Assembly: GCA_036505015.1 (NCBI GenBank)
Contig: DASXUC010000161.1
Coordinates: forward strand, 1 to 56,917
Direction of reading: 5' to 3'
DNA length: 56,917 nt
Source: DASXUC01 sp036505015
GTDB lineage: Bacteria > Sysuimicrobiota > Sysuimicrobiia > Sysuimicrobiales > Kaftiobacteriaceae
The position numbers and the translations under genes were made by a program. The notes beneath the pieces were generated by a model, which searched no databases, was not told where the DNA came from, and worked only from the letters and a program-made list of their open reading frames with translations. Below are positions 8,992 through 16,504 of this stretch, piece after piece (the stretch's first letter is position 1; each line of letters starts with the position of its first letter).

Positions 8992-10290
8992 GTGGCGACC
9001 CCGATACGTATCGCAGATGCCGGTCATCATGCCGGCGCATCCGTCGAGATCCGGGGCTGGCTGTACAACAAGCGCAGCAGCGGGAAGATCCACTTCCTGC
9101 AGATCCGCGACGGATCCGGGTTCATGCAGTGTGTGATGGCCAACGCCGACGTCCCTGACGCAACCTTTGATGCCGCCGACGCGGTGACGCAGGAATCGTC
9201 GGTCGTCCTCCGCGGCGTCGTGCGCGCGGATGCCCGCGCCCCCGGCGGCTATGAACTGGCGGTGTCGGAGTTCGAGATTCTCCAGCTCGCCGATCCCTAT
9301 CCCATCACGCCCAAAGAGCACGGCGTGGAATTCCTGATGGACCACCGCCACCTCTGGCTGCGCAGCCGCCGGCAGCATGCATTGATGCGCCTCCGGGCCG
9401 AGGTGATCAGTGCGTGCCGGGATTTCCTCGACGGGCAGGGGTTCTTGGCTGTGGACACACCGATCCTCACCCCCGCGTCGGTGGAGGGCACGACCACGCT
9501 GTTTGAAACGCCGTATTTCGATCTCGGCAACGCGTACCTCACGCAATCGGGCCAGCTGTACAACGAGGCGGCGGCGATGGCCTTTGGACGCGTCTACTGC
9601 TTCGGACCGACGTTTCGGGCTGAGAAGTCCAAGACCCGGCGGCATCTGACCGAATTCTGGATGGTCGAACCGGAAGCCGCGTATATGACCCTCGACGAGT
9701 ACATGGACGTCGCAGAGCAGATGGTGAGCGCGGTGGTGGCGCGGGTCGTGGACCAGCGGCGTGGGGAGCTGGACGCGCTGGACCGCGACGTCGGGAAGCT
9801 CGAAGCGGTGCGGCCGCCGTTTCCCCGCATCTCGTATGACGAGGCCATCGCAATGCTGGAACGCGCCGGCAGACCCGTGCCCTGGGGTGAGGACTTCGGC
9901 GGGGACGAGGAAACGGTGATCTCCTCGGCGTACGATCGGCCCGTGTTTGTCCACCACTACCCGGCACAGTGCAAAGCCTTCTACATGGAACCCGATCCCC
10001 GGCGGCCGGAGGTCGTCTTGTCCGCGGATCTCCTGGCCCCGGAAGGGTACGGTGAGATCATCGGCGGCGGCCAGCGCATCCACGATCTCGCCCTCCTGCA
10101 GCGACGCCTGGCAGAACATGAGCTGCCCACGGAGACCTACCAGTGGTATCTCGATCTCCGCCGGTTCGGCTCCGTCCCCCACTCGGGCTTCGGGTTGGGT
10201 ATCGAGCGCACGGTCGCCTGGATCGCGGGGATCGAGCACATCCGGGAAGCGATTCCGTTCCCCAGGTTGATCAACCGGCTCTATCCTTAA
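8992..10290 (+). CDS. asnS: Asparaginyl-tRNA synthetase
   Basis: A class IIb synthetase that charges tRNA-Asn. The 432-aa product has an N-terminal OB-fold (VEIRGWLYNKRSSGKIHFLQIRDG), motif 2 around RRHLTEFWMVEPEAAY, and motif 3 GFGLGIERTVAWIAGI ending in EAIPFPR. I prefer the GTG at 8992, which gives normal family length; an ATG at 8947 is in frame but adds an unconserved N-terminus. It is divergent from rimP and independent of aspS at 29530. AsnRS and AspRS are similar, but the C-terminal motif and length favour AsnRS. Confidence 0.9.
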   Translation: MATPIRIADAGHHAGASVEIRGWLYNKRSSGKIHFLQIRDGSGFMQCVMANADVPDATFDAADAVTQESSVVLRGVVRADARAPGGYELAVSEFEILQLADPYPITPKEHGVEFLMDHRHLWLRSRRQHALMRLRAEVISACRDFLDGQGFLAVDTPILTPASVEGTTTLFETPYFDLGNAYLTQSGQLYNEAAAMAFGRVYCFGPTFRAEKSKTRRHLTEFWMVEPEAAYMTLDEYMDVAEQMVSAVVARVVDQRRGELDALDRDVGKLEAVRPPFPRISYDEAIAMLERAGRPVPWGEDFGGDEETVISSAYDRPVFVHHYPAQCKAFYMEPDPRRPEVVLSADLLAPEGYGEIIGGGQRIHDLALLQRRLAEHELPTETYQWYLDLRRFGSVPHSGFGLGIERTVAWIAGIEHIREAIPFPRLINRLYP

Positions 10291-10294
10291 GTAC

Positions 10295-10322
10295 GGGAAC
10301 AGGGAACAGGGAACGGGGAACA
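10295..10322 (+). repeat. Heptamer tandem repeat GGGAACA x4
   Basis: Four adjacent units (GGGAACA, GGGAACA, GGGAACG, GGGAACA) begin five bases after the asnS stop and end about 48 bases before the binding-protein start. Unlike several other repeats in the window, it has no facing inverted arm. Confidence 0.85.
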
Positions 10323-10370
10323 GAACGTCTCCCCCAGACAACCCCCGGAGTGCATCAAGGAGGCGTCCAC

Positions 10371-11648
10371 ATGACGATCCGCACGTGGCGAACCATCCGG
10401 CTGACTGTGGCCGCAGTGCTGCTCGCGGCTGCGCTGTTGGCCCCGGCGTCGGCCGGGGGACCGGTGACGATTACGTTCTGGCACGGGATGAGCGGGGTGC
10501 TGCTGCCGGCGATCGATGAGCTGACGGCGGACTTCAACAAGCTCAACCCCGGCATCGTCGTCAACGCGATCTACCAGGGCAACTACGGGGTTTTGAACCA
10601 GAAACTGATCGCCGCCGTGGCCGCCGGCAACCCACCCACGATCAGCCAGGTCTTCCCCACCTGGACCGACCAGCTGATCCGGGCGAACGCAGTCGTCCCG
10701 ATGGAACGGTTCATCAAAGGCCCCGACGGGTTGTCGGCTGAGGATCTCAACGACATCATCCCCATCCTGCGGGCGGCCAATACCTTCGATGGCGTGATGT
10801 GGACGATGCCGTTCAACAAAAGTCTGTACATCGTCTTCTACAACATCGACCTCTTCAAGGAGGCCAATATCAAGGTCCCGCAGACCTGGGACGAGTTCGC
10901 CGCCGCCGCCAAGGCGCTGACGAAGACCGAAGGCACTCGGGTGGTGCGCTACGGGTTCGTCGTCCGGCCGACCGTGGATTACTTCACGACCATGATGCTG
11001 ACCAACAACGGGGATTTCCTCAAAGGCAACGGGAAGGAGGTCGCGTTTAACAGTCCCGCGGGCGTGGAAGCGCTGCAGTGGCTGGTGGATCTGGTGAACA
11101 AGGACAAGTCGGCCTACGTGCTGCCCGGGTTCGCGGACGCCGACTTCGCCGCCGGCAAAGTCGCCATGTACTTTGCGACCAACCCCGGCTACTCGTTCGC
11201 CCTCGCCGGCGTGGGGGGGAAGTTCAAGATTGGGCTCGCACCGCTGCCTTACAAGCGCAGCCGCGCGACGCTGTTGTCGGGCACCGACGTGGCGATCATG
11301 GCCAAGGCGGCGGCCGAGCAGCAGGCCGCGGCCTGGAAGTACATCAAGTTCATCACGGGCACCAACGGCACGACGCGCTGGTCGCTGAAGACCTTCTACA
11401 TGCCGGTGCGCCGGTCCGGACGGGACTCCACACTGATGCGCGTGTTCCTGCGGGACAACCCCGAAGTGCGCGCGGGATTGGACTCCCTGGAGTTCGCCAA
11501 GACCGAACCGAGCATGGCGGAGTGGCAGGAGATCAGGGACATCATCTCCGACGCCGTCGAGGCGGCGCTGCTGGGGAAGTTGACGCCGAAGGACGCGCTC
11601 GATCAGGCGGCCGCCAAGGCCAACCGGCTGCTGGCTCAGCGGAAGTAG
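10371..11648 (+). CDS. ABC sugar transporter substrate-binding protein
   Basis: An extracytoplasmic solute-binding protein of the UgpB/carbohydrate family 1 type, 425 aa. The signal peptide spans roughly residues 1-28 (hydrophobic AAVLLAAALLAPASA); there is no lipobox Cys. The mature part begins with GGPVTITFWHGMSGVLLPAIDELTADF, the typical first strand, and contains PQTWDEFAAAAKAL. A strong AAGGAGG lies six bases before the ATG. It is followed immediately by two permeases, but no ATPase gene is present in this cluster. The substrate is not predictable; the UgpB-like opening suggests sugars or glycerol-phosphates. Confidence 0.88.
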   Translation: MTIRTWRTIRLTVAAVLLAAALLAPASAGGPVTITFWHGMSGVLLPAIDELTADFNKLNPGIVVNAIYQGNYGVLNQKLIAAVAAGNPPTISQVFPTWTDQLIRANAVVPMERFIKGPDGLSAEDLNDIIPILRAANTFDGVMWTMPFNKSLYIVFYNIDLFKEANIKVPQTWDEFAAAAKALTKTEGTRVVRYGFVVRPTVDYFTTMMLTNNGDFLKGNGKEVAFNSPAGVEALQWLVDLVNKDKSAYVLPGFADADFAAGKVAMYFATNPGYSFALAGVGGKFKIGLAPLPYKRSRATLLSGTDVAIMAKAAAEQQAAAWKYIKFITGTNGTTRWSLKTFYMPVRRSGRDSTLMRVFLRDNPEVRAGLDSLEFAKTEPSMAEWQEIRDIISDAVEAALLGKLTPKDALDQAAAKANRLLAQRK

Positions 11649-12545
11649 GTGCACTCCCGCCGCGGCCGGCGGCTGGTCGAACATTTCGAGGCCTATGCCT
11701 TCCTGCTGCCGGCCGCCGCCGTGCTGGCCGTCTTTCACCTCTTTCCGATCGTCTACGCGTTCTACGTCAGCCTCCTGCGCTGGAATCTGATCGATCCCGT
11801 CAAGCCGTTCGTCGGCGCCGCCAACTACGTCGCGCTGCTGAGCGATCCGAAGTTCATCACGGCGCTGCAGAACACCACCTACTTCTCGGTGGTGTCGGTT
11901 GCATTGTCCATCCCGCTGGCGCTGGGCTTCGCGGTCCTCCTGAATCGCAAGCTTACCGCCATCTCCTGGTACCGCACGGCATTCTTCATCCCGTACGTCA
12001 CCCCGCTGGCGGCGGCCGCGATGGTCTGGCAGTGGATGTACCATCCCGACCAGTTCGGGCTGCTCAACTATCTGCTGAGCCGCATCGGCCTGCCCCAGCA
12101 GCAGTGGCTGCTGGATGAACGGCTGGCGATGCCGGCGCTGATCGCCGTGGCGATCTGGGGCAGCCTGGGGCGCGACATCGTGATCTTTTTGGCCGGATTG
12201 GCAAACATCTCGCCGGAGTACTACGAGGCGGCGCAGATCGACGGCGCCAACGCCTGGCAGTCCTTCCGCTACATCACCCTGCCGCTGCTCTCGCCGACGA
12301 CGTATTTCATCCTGGTCATCAGCATGATCGGCGCGTTCAAGGTGTTCGCGCTGCCGCTGTTCATGACCGGCGGGGGGCCGCTGGACCGCACGTTGACGAT
12401 CGTCTATTCGATCTACCGCGAGGGGTTCCAGTACTTCCGGATGGGATCAGCCGCCGCGCAGGCGTACGTCCTGTTCGCGATCATCTTCCTCATCACCATG
12501 CTGCAGCGGCGCTTCCTCGCCTCCCGGGTCCACTATGACGTCTAG
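11649..12545 (+). CDS. ABC sugar transporter permease (UgpA/MalF type)
   Basis: A 298-aa inner-membrane permease with six hydrophobic segments and the cytoplasmic EAA loop EAAQIDGANAWQSFRYITLPLL that docks on the ATPase. The GTG start follows the binding-protein stop codon with no gap. It belongs to the MalF/UgpA-like subgroup, judged by the N-terminal AYAFLLPAAAVLAVFHLFPI segment and length. It overlaps the next permease by 11 bases. Confidence 0.92.
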   Translation: MHSRRGRRLVEHFEAYAFLLPAAAVLAVFHLFPIVYAFYVSLLRWNLIDPVKPFVGAANYVALLSDPKFITALQNTTYFSVVSVALSIPLALGFAVLLNRKLTAISWYRTAFFIPYVTPLAAAAMVWQWMYHPDQFGLLNYLLSRIGLPQQQWLLDERLAMPALIAVAIWGSLGRDIVIFLAGLANISPEYYEAAQIDGANAWQSFRYITLPLLSPTTYFILVISMIGAFKVFALPLFMTGGGPLDRTLTIVYSIYREGFQYFRMGSAAAQAYVLFAIIFLITMLQRRFLASRVHYDV

Positions 12546-13362
12546 GGGACTCCGGCCCGCGCTGCTCATCCACGCCGCGCTGCTGGCCAGCGTGGTGGTG
12601 ATGCTGGTGCCCTACTACCTGATGATCGTGACCGCGATCAAACCGCTGCACGAGGTGCACACCGACCCCTTCACCTGGATCCCGTCGCGGATCGAGTGGC
12701 ACAACGTCGTGGAGGCCTGGACACACGCGCCGTTCGGCCGGTACTTCCTGAACAGCACCTTCATCGCGGTGATGGAAACCCTGGGCGTGCTGATCACCTC
12801 GGCGCTGGCCGGCTACGCGTTCGCGCGGATGCGGTTTCGTGGGCGGGAGGTCCTCTTCGTGCTGTTCCTCGGCACGCTGATGGTCCCGGGCGAGGTGCAG
12901 CTCGTGCCGAACTACATCACCGTGTCTCGCCTGGGCTGGCTGAACACGTACTTCGCGCTGATCATCCCGTTCCTGAGCAGCGTCTTCGGCATCTTCTTCA
13001 TGCGACAGTTCTTCGCCGGCATCCCCAACGAACTGCAGGACGCCGCGACGATCGACGGGGCGTCGCACTGGACGTTTCTGTGGCGGGTGGCGGTTCCGCT
13101 CAGCAAGCCGGCCTTCATCACCGTCGCCCTGCTGACGTTTCTGGGATCCTGGAACGCGCTGACCTGGCCGCTGATCGTCACCAACACCCCGCAGATGCGG
13201 CCGATCATGGTCGGATTGCTCTCGTTTTCCAGTGAGTGGGGGACGCAGCCGCGGCTGCTGATGGCCGCAGCGACGTTCTCGGTGTTACCGGTGCTGGTGC
13301 TGTTCTTCGTCCTGCAGCGCTACTTCATTCAGGGGATTGCCAGGGCGGGGATGAAGTTCTAA
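12535..13362 (+). CDS. ABC sugar transporter permease (UgpE/MalG type)
   Basis: A 275-aa permease partner. The N-terminal membrane segment is followed by MIVTAIKPLHEVHTDPFTWIPSRIEWHN, typical of MalG/UgpE proteins; the EAA loop reads LQDAATIDGASHWTFLWRVAVPLSKPA. It ends in a tandem-repeat region that faces the convergent peroxiredoxin gene. No nucleotide-binding subunit follows; the ATPase at 23130-24206 or another shared one could energise this importer. Confidence 0.92.
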   Translation: MTSRGLRPALLIHAALLASVVVMLVPYYLMIVTAIKPLHEVHTDPFTWIPSRIEWHNVVEAWTHAPFGRYFLNSTFIAVMETLGVLITSALAGYAFARMRFRGREVLFVLFLGTLMVPGEVQLVPNYITVSRLGWLNTYFALIIPFLSSVFGIFFMRQFFAGIPNELQDAATIDGASHWTFLWRVAVPLSKPAFITVALLTFLGSWNALTWPLIVTNTPQMRPIMVGLLSFSSEWGTQPRLLMAAATFSVLPVLVLFFVLQRYFIQGIARAGMKF

Positions 13363-13364
13363 GG

Positions 13365-13472
13365 GCGTCTACCCGGTCTTCACAGTCTGCCCTGTCTACC
13401 CCGTCTACACCCAGAACCCACCTCAAGCCTGAGACTGGGAAGACCGGGAAGACGGGGGAGACTGGGCAGACG
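13365..13472. repeat. Facing tandem-repeat arms (GTCTACCC / GACTGGGAAGAC words) between convergent genes
   Basis: The left arm at 13365-13410 is made of GTCT-A/T-CCC words and the right arm at 13431-13472 of GACTGGGAA, GACCGGGAA and GACGGGGGA words, roughly the reverse complement, around a 20-nt centre. It fills the gap between the convergent permease and peroxiredoxin genes, so a bidirectional termination role is possible. The same vocabulary recurs at 29422-29526. Confidence 0.75.
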
Positions 13473-13475
13473 CAC

Positions 13476-13940
13476 TTACTCGCCGGTCAACGCCGCGAGG
13501 ACCTCGTTGGAGTGTCCCTGCACCTTGACCTGCGGGAAGACCTTGAAGACGTTTCCTATCTCGTCGATCAGAAACGTCGTCCGCGCGACGCCCATCGTGG
13601 ACGTTCCATCGGGGCGCCGCTTCTCCACCCAGACCCCGTACTGCTCGGCCACCGCGTGCGCGGTGTCGGCAAGCAGGGGGTGCGGAATGCCGAGTTTCTC
13701 TTTCCACCTGGCGTGGGACTCCACCGAGTCCTTACTGATGCCCAGGATCGCCACGCCCAACGTCTTGTACGCCGCGTAGTCGTCACGGAACGCGGTGGCT
13801 TCGACGATTCAGCCCGGGGTATCGTCGCGCACGTAGAACCACAGCACCACTTTCCGGCCGCGGTAGTCGCGCAGCGACACCGGGTTCCCGGAATCGTCGG
13901 GAAGCGTGAAATCCGGGGCGGGCTGGCCTTCCTCAACCAT
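13476..13940 (-). CDS. Bcp-type peroxiredoxin with in-frame UGA (probable selenocysteine)
   Basis: A thiol peroxidase of the Bcp/PrxQ family, if UGA at 13811-13809 is read through. From the ATG at 13940 the frame gives VEEGQPAPDFTLPDDSGNP and KVVLWFYVRDDTPG, then UGA, then IVEATAFRDDYAAYKTLGVAILGISKDSVESHARWKEKLG to a stop at 13476: 154 residues, normal for Bcp. UGA replaces exactly the peroxidatic Cys of the family motif DDTPGC. The usual resolving Cys five residues on is Thr, so it would be a 1-Sec enzyme. Downstream of the UGA, CCGCGT and ACGCGG can pair around a 12-nt loop, a candidate SECIS. A nonsense mutation is the alternative. Seven heptamer repeats precede the start. Confidence 0.8.
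13809..13811 (-). other. In-frame UGA, predicted Sec codon
   Basis: TGA on the minus strand follows the codons for DDTPG (residues 39-43) and is codon 44 of the peroxiredoxin. Family alignment, done by eye, places the catalytic Cys here. Reading frame and homology continue without shift on both sides. Confidence 0.75.
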
Positions 13941-13946
13941 GCTGAC

Positions 13947-13995
13947 CTCGTGACTCGTGACTCGTGACTCGTGACTCGTGACTCGTGACTCGTGA
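13947..13995. repeat. Perfect heptamer tandem array CTCGTGA x7
   Basis: Seven exact head-to-tail copies of CTCGTGA (TCACGAG on the minus strand) occupy 13947-13995. They lie in the 96-base divergent gap between the peroxiredoxin start (13940) and the HAD phosphatase start (14037). There are no spacers, so it is not a CRISPR. The perfection of the copies suggests recent expansion by slippage or active homogenisation. Confidence 0.95.
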
Positions 13996-14036
13996 GGATG
14001 GATTTGTAGAGACCGAGCCGAACACCTCCAAGCGCA

Positions 14037-14687
14037 ATGCTCGATCCAGCGGAAGTCGCCCTGCTGTTTGATTTGGACAATACGCTCATTCACTCGACCA
14101 TCGATTTTGCGACCATCCGCCGGCGGCTCATCGCCATGCTGCGCGATGTGGGGATTACCGCACCCGACGACGCTGCCCTCATGAGGCACGCCATTCCCGA
14201 ACTGGTCGACGTCGGGGCGCAGGCCGACCCCACCCTGCCGGAGCGGATGTGGCAGGCGATCCGGGAGATCGAGGATGCGGGGATGGCGAGTGCCGGTCTG
14301 GTGGAACACGCCGACGCTGTCCTCGCGCAGCTGGCCGCGCGGGGATTCCGGCTGGGACTGCTCACCAACAGCAGCCGCGGCGGCACGGAAGAGCGCCTGC
14401 GCGCGCTGGGATTGCACGCGCATTTCCAGGCGCTGGCGACGCGCGACCACGTGACGCGGATGAAACCGCAGCCCGACGGTGTGCACTACCTGCTCGGGCA
14501 GCTCGCCGGGATCCGGCGGGCCTACGTCATCGGCGACTCGTGGATCGACGGACGGGCAGCGGAGGCGGCGGGCGCGCGGTTCATCGGCTTCGGATCCCGC
14601 GAGGCCGAGGTGCGCGATCGCGGCATCACGGTATGGGCGTGGATTACCGATCTGAGAGAGCTACTCGGCCTGGACCTCGCGAATTAG
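14037..14687 (+). CDS. HAD-superfamily hydrolase (phosphoglycolate phosphatase-like)
   Basis: A 216-aa haloacid dehalogenase-type phosphatase. Motif I LLFDLDNTLIHS contains the nucleophile and acid Asp residues, motif II is GLLTNSSRGG, motif III includes the Lys of RMKPQPDGVHYLL, and motif IV is YVIGDSWIDGRAAEAAG. A helical cap lies between motifs I and II. The architecture resembles Gph/PpaX phosphatases but the substrate cannot be told. It is divergent from the peroxiredoxin and convergent with the GYD gene; GCGCCTGAGGCGC at 14712-14724 is a short hairpin between the two ends. Confidence 0.88.
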   Translation: MLDPAEVALLFDLDNTLIHSTIDFATIRRRLIAMLRDVGITAPDDAALMRHAIPELVDVGAQADPTLPERMWQAIREIEDAGMASAGLVEHADAVLAQLAARGFRLGLLTNSSRGGTEERLRALGLHAHFQALATRDHVTRMKPQPDGVHYLLGQLAGIRRAYVIGDSWIDGRAAEAAGARFIGFGSREAEVRDRGITVWAWITDLRELLGLDLAN

Positions 14688-14730
14688 AGCAATACGCGAA
14701 ATCGAATGCCGGCGCCTGAGGCGCATCAAA

Positions 14731-15063
14731 CTAGCCGCCGGTTCCAGGAGCTCGATACGGCAACCCCTGGGCCTTCTTGAGCACTTCGATGGTCTCTTCC
14801 ACCGTGAGCAAGACCGTCGTCTCGGCTGATCGAAGCGAGCCCCCAGCAGAGATGCCAACAGAGACCGCCGCAGCTGAGACGTTGTCCGGAGCCTCGATCA
14901 GCACGAATCCGTCGTGCTCACCGAACCCATACCAAAAACCATGGAGCGTTCCGCCGAGTTTCTCCACGACAGCACGGGCGACCTCGCGGCGATCCTCAGG
15001 CTTCTTGATGAGTCGAGCCCACGCTTCCGGCGTGTAGTTGAACCGCATCAGATAGAACGACAT
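14731..15063 (-). CDS. GYD domain-containing protein
   Basis: A 110-aa member of the small GYD family (dimeric alpha-beta barrel-like), recognised from the N-terminal YLMRFNYTPEAWARLIKKPEDR and the central GGTLHGFWYGFGEHDGFVLIEAPD, where the family usually has a G-x-Y-D-like segment. Function is unknown in the family. A GGGAGG ribosome-binding site precedes the ATG. It is downstream of, and probably co-transcribed with, the Cys-rich protein and parA. Confidence 0.8.
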   Translation of the reverse strand: MSFYLMRFNYTPEAWARLIKKPEDRREVARAVVEKLGGTLHGFWYGFGEHDGFVLIEAPDNVSAAAVSVGISAGGSLRSAETTVLLTVEETIEVLKKAQGLPYRAPGTGG

Positions 15064-15081
15064 AGAAACCTCCCGGAGGGT

Positions 15082-15489
15082 CTACCAGAGGTGCTTGAAG
15101 CGCTTGGCGTACCGCTGCTCCATCGCCTCGTGGTGCAGGGCGTACACGGGGCACTCCCGCAGCCGGCAGATGTGCAGCGCGTGGTTGCAGTAGGCGTCGG
15201 CGATCTCCCAGCACTGCTTGTTGATGAAGTACGCGGCGCAGACGCCTTTCTTCGGTAACCGCAGGGTCATCTCGTCGAGCTTGACTGCCGATTCTTCCTC
15301 GGGGGCGTCCTTCGCCGGCTCGCGCACCAATCGCAGGATGGGCCGGTCCGCCGGCGTCGGGTCGCGGCGCTCCGGCTGCCCCGTTCCGGGTTGTGGTGCG
15401 GGAGCTCCCGTGAACTCCGCCAGCTCGGCAGAGGCGTCCTGAATGAACGACCTAATGCCGCGCCGGAGCTCCTCGCGTTCTTTCTTCAT
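15082..15489 (-). CDS. Conserved-looking Cys-rich protein of unknown function
   Basis: I do not recognise this 135-aa protein. Residues 1-25 are helical and charged, 26-75 are Pro/Glu-rich and probably disordered, and the C-terminal 60 residues hold five cysteines (about 84, 93, 101, 108, 113) plus His103, His106 and His119-120, which suggests metal or iron-sulfur binding. The start overlaps the parA stop by 38 bases, implying translational coupling to ParA. It could be a ParA partner or an unrelated redox protein. Confidence 0.7.
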   Translation of the reverse strand: MKKEREELRRGIRSFIQDASAELAEFTGAPAPQPGTGQPERRDPTPADRPILRLVREPAKDAPEEESAVKLDEMTLRLPKKGVCAAYFINKQCWEIADAYCNHALHICRLRECPVYALHHEAMEQRYAKRFKHLW

Positions 15490-16279
15490 GCGCCATGACC
15501 TCCCGGGCCAGCTGCATGTACTCCTGGGCCCCGCGTGACGCCGGATCGTGGACGAACAGCGGCACGCCGACCATCGACGATTCGACCAGTTTGATGTTGA
15601 AGTGGATCGTCACCGGCAGAACGCGATCGCCGAAGAAATCGGCGATGCCCTGCACGATCTCCTTGCTGATGTTCGTGCGGGAGTCGTACATCGTCGGCAG
15701 GACGCCGAGGATCTCTACCTGGTGACCGACCTCCTCCCGCACCATCTTCAGCGTGCGCAGCAGCTGGCGCATCCCCAGCAGCGCGTAGTAGTGGGTCTGG
15801 ATCGGGATGATGATCGCATCGGCGGCGACCAGCGCGTTCAGCGTCAGCACGCCGAGACTGGGCGGGGTGTCGATCAGGACGTAGGCGAACTCGTGGAGCA
15901 GCGGGGCCATCCGTTTCCGCAGCGCATTTTCACGGCCGATGCGGGCGGCCAGTTCCAGCTCGGCGGCGGCCAGGTCGATCGACGACGGCGCGATGAAGAG
16001 GTGCTCGACCGTCGTGGGGACGATGATGTCGCGCAGCGAGACCCCCTCCGCCTCATTGCGGTCGCTTTCCACCAGCACGTGATAGACGTTGCGGGAGAGA
16101 GAAGCCGGATCCACCCCCAGGCTGACCGTGGCGTTGGCCTGGGGATCGAGGTCGATGAGCAGCGTCTTCTGCCCGCTCGCGGCCAGGCACGCCGCGAGGT
16201 TCACCGCCGTCGTGGTCTTGCCGCACCCGCCTTTTTGATTGACGAGCGCGATCACCCGGGCGGTCTCCGGTTGCGTCAC
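15452..16279 (-). CDS. ParA/Soj-family ATPase
   Basis: A deviant-Walker ATPase of the ParA/MinD class, 275 aa from the GTG at 16279, which has GGGAGG upstream; longer in-frame starts add an unconserved N-terminus. Visible motifs are VNQKGGCGKTTTAVNLA (deviant Walker A with signature Lys), LLIDLDPQANATVSLG, and YVLIDTPPSLGVLTLNALVAAD. These proteins organise DNA or cargo positioning on the nucleoid or membrane. No parB follows; the downstream neighbour is the Cys-rich protein, so it may be an orphan ParA rather than the chromosomal partition ATPase. Confidence 0.88.
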   Translation of the reverse strand: MTQPETARVIALVNQKGGCGKTTTAVNLAACLAASGQKTLLIDLDPQANATVSLGVDPASLSRNVYHVLVESDRNEAEGVSLRDIIVPTTVEHLFIAPSSIDLAAAELELAARIGRENALRKRMAPLLHEFAYVLIDTPPSLGVLTLNALVAADAIIIPIQTHYYALLGMRQLLRTLKMVREEVGHQVEILGVLPTMYDSRTNISKEIVQGIADFFGDRVLPVTIHFNIKLVESSMVGVPLFVHDPASRGAQEYMQLAREVMAHEERTRGAPARH

Positions 16280-16446
16280 GATGTCCTCCCACTCCCCCTG
16301 CGGGGCGGGGCGCGGCCGGTGTCTGGCCGCGTGCTGTGCGTTTGAAAGTGCGACGATGGCAGCCTGCCGCATTCCCTTCGCGACAGGCCGGTCCGGGTTC
16401 AGTTCGCTAGCCTGTTCGACTCTTTTTGGAGGTTTTCCTCTTTTAC

Positions 16447-16488
16447 GTTGGGAAATGCTTACACAGGTCTCGATTCAGCATTCCCAAC
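16447..16488 (+). promoter_or_regulatory. 5'-leader hairpin of the FBP aldolase/phosphatase gene
   Basis: GTTGGGAAATGCT (16447-16459) pairs with AGCATTCCCAAC (16477-16488), 12 bp with one bulged A, around a 17-nt loop. It ends a few bases before the GGGAGGGA ribosome-binding site of the gene at 16505. The stem may influence translation initiation or mRNA stability. No known riboswitch class is recognised. Confidence 0.6.
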
Positions 16489-16504
16489 TGCGGGAGGGAC
16501 GATC

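Noticed and set aside
13476..13940. Peroxiredoxin as a pseudogene or two genes
   Set aside because: Frame and homology are unbroken on both sides of one UGA that sits precisely on the catalytic Cys; no other decay is visible. A nonsense mutation remains possible but less likely.
13947..13995. Heptamer array as a CRISPR
   Set aside because: Units are 7 nt and contiguous, without spacers, and no cas gene lies in the window.
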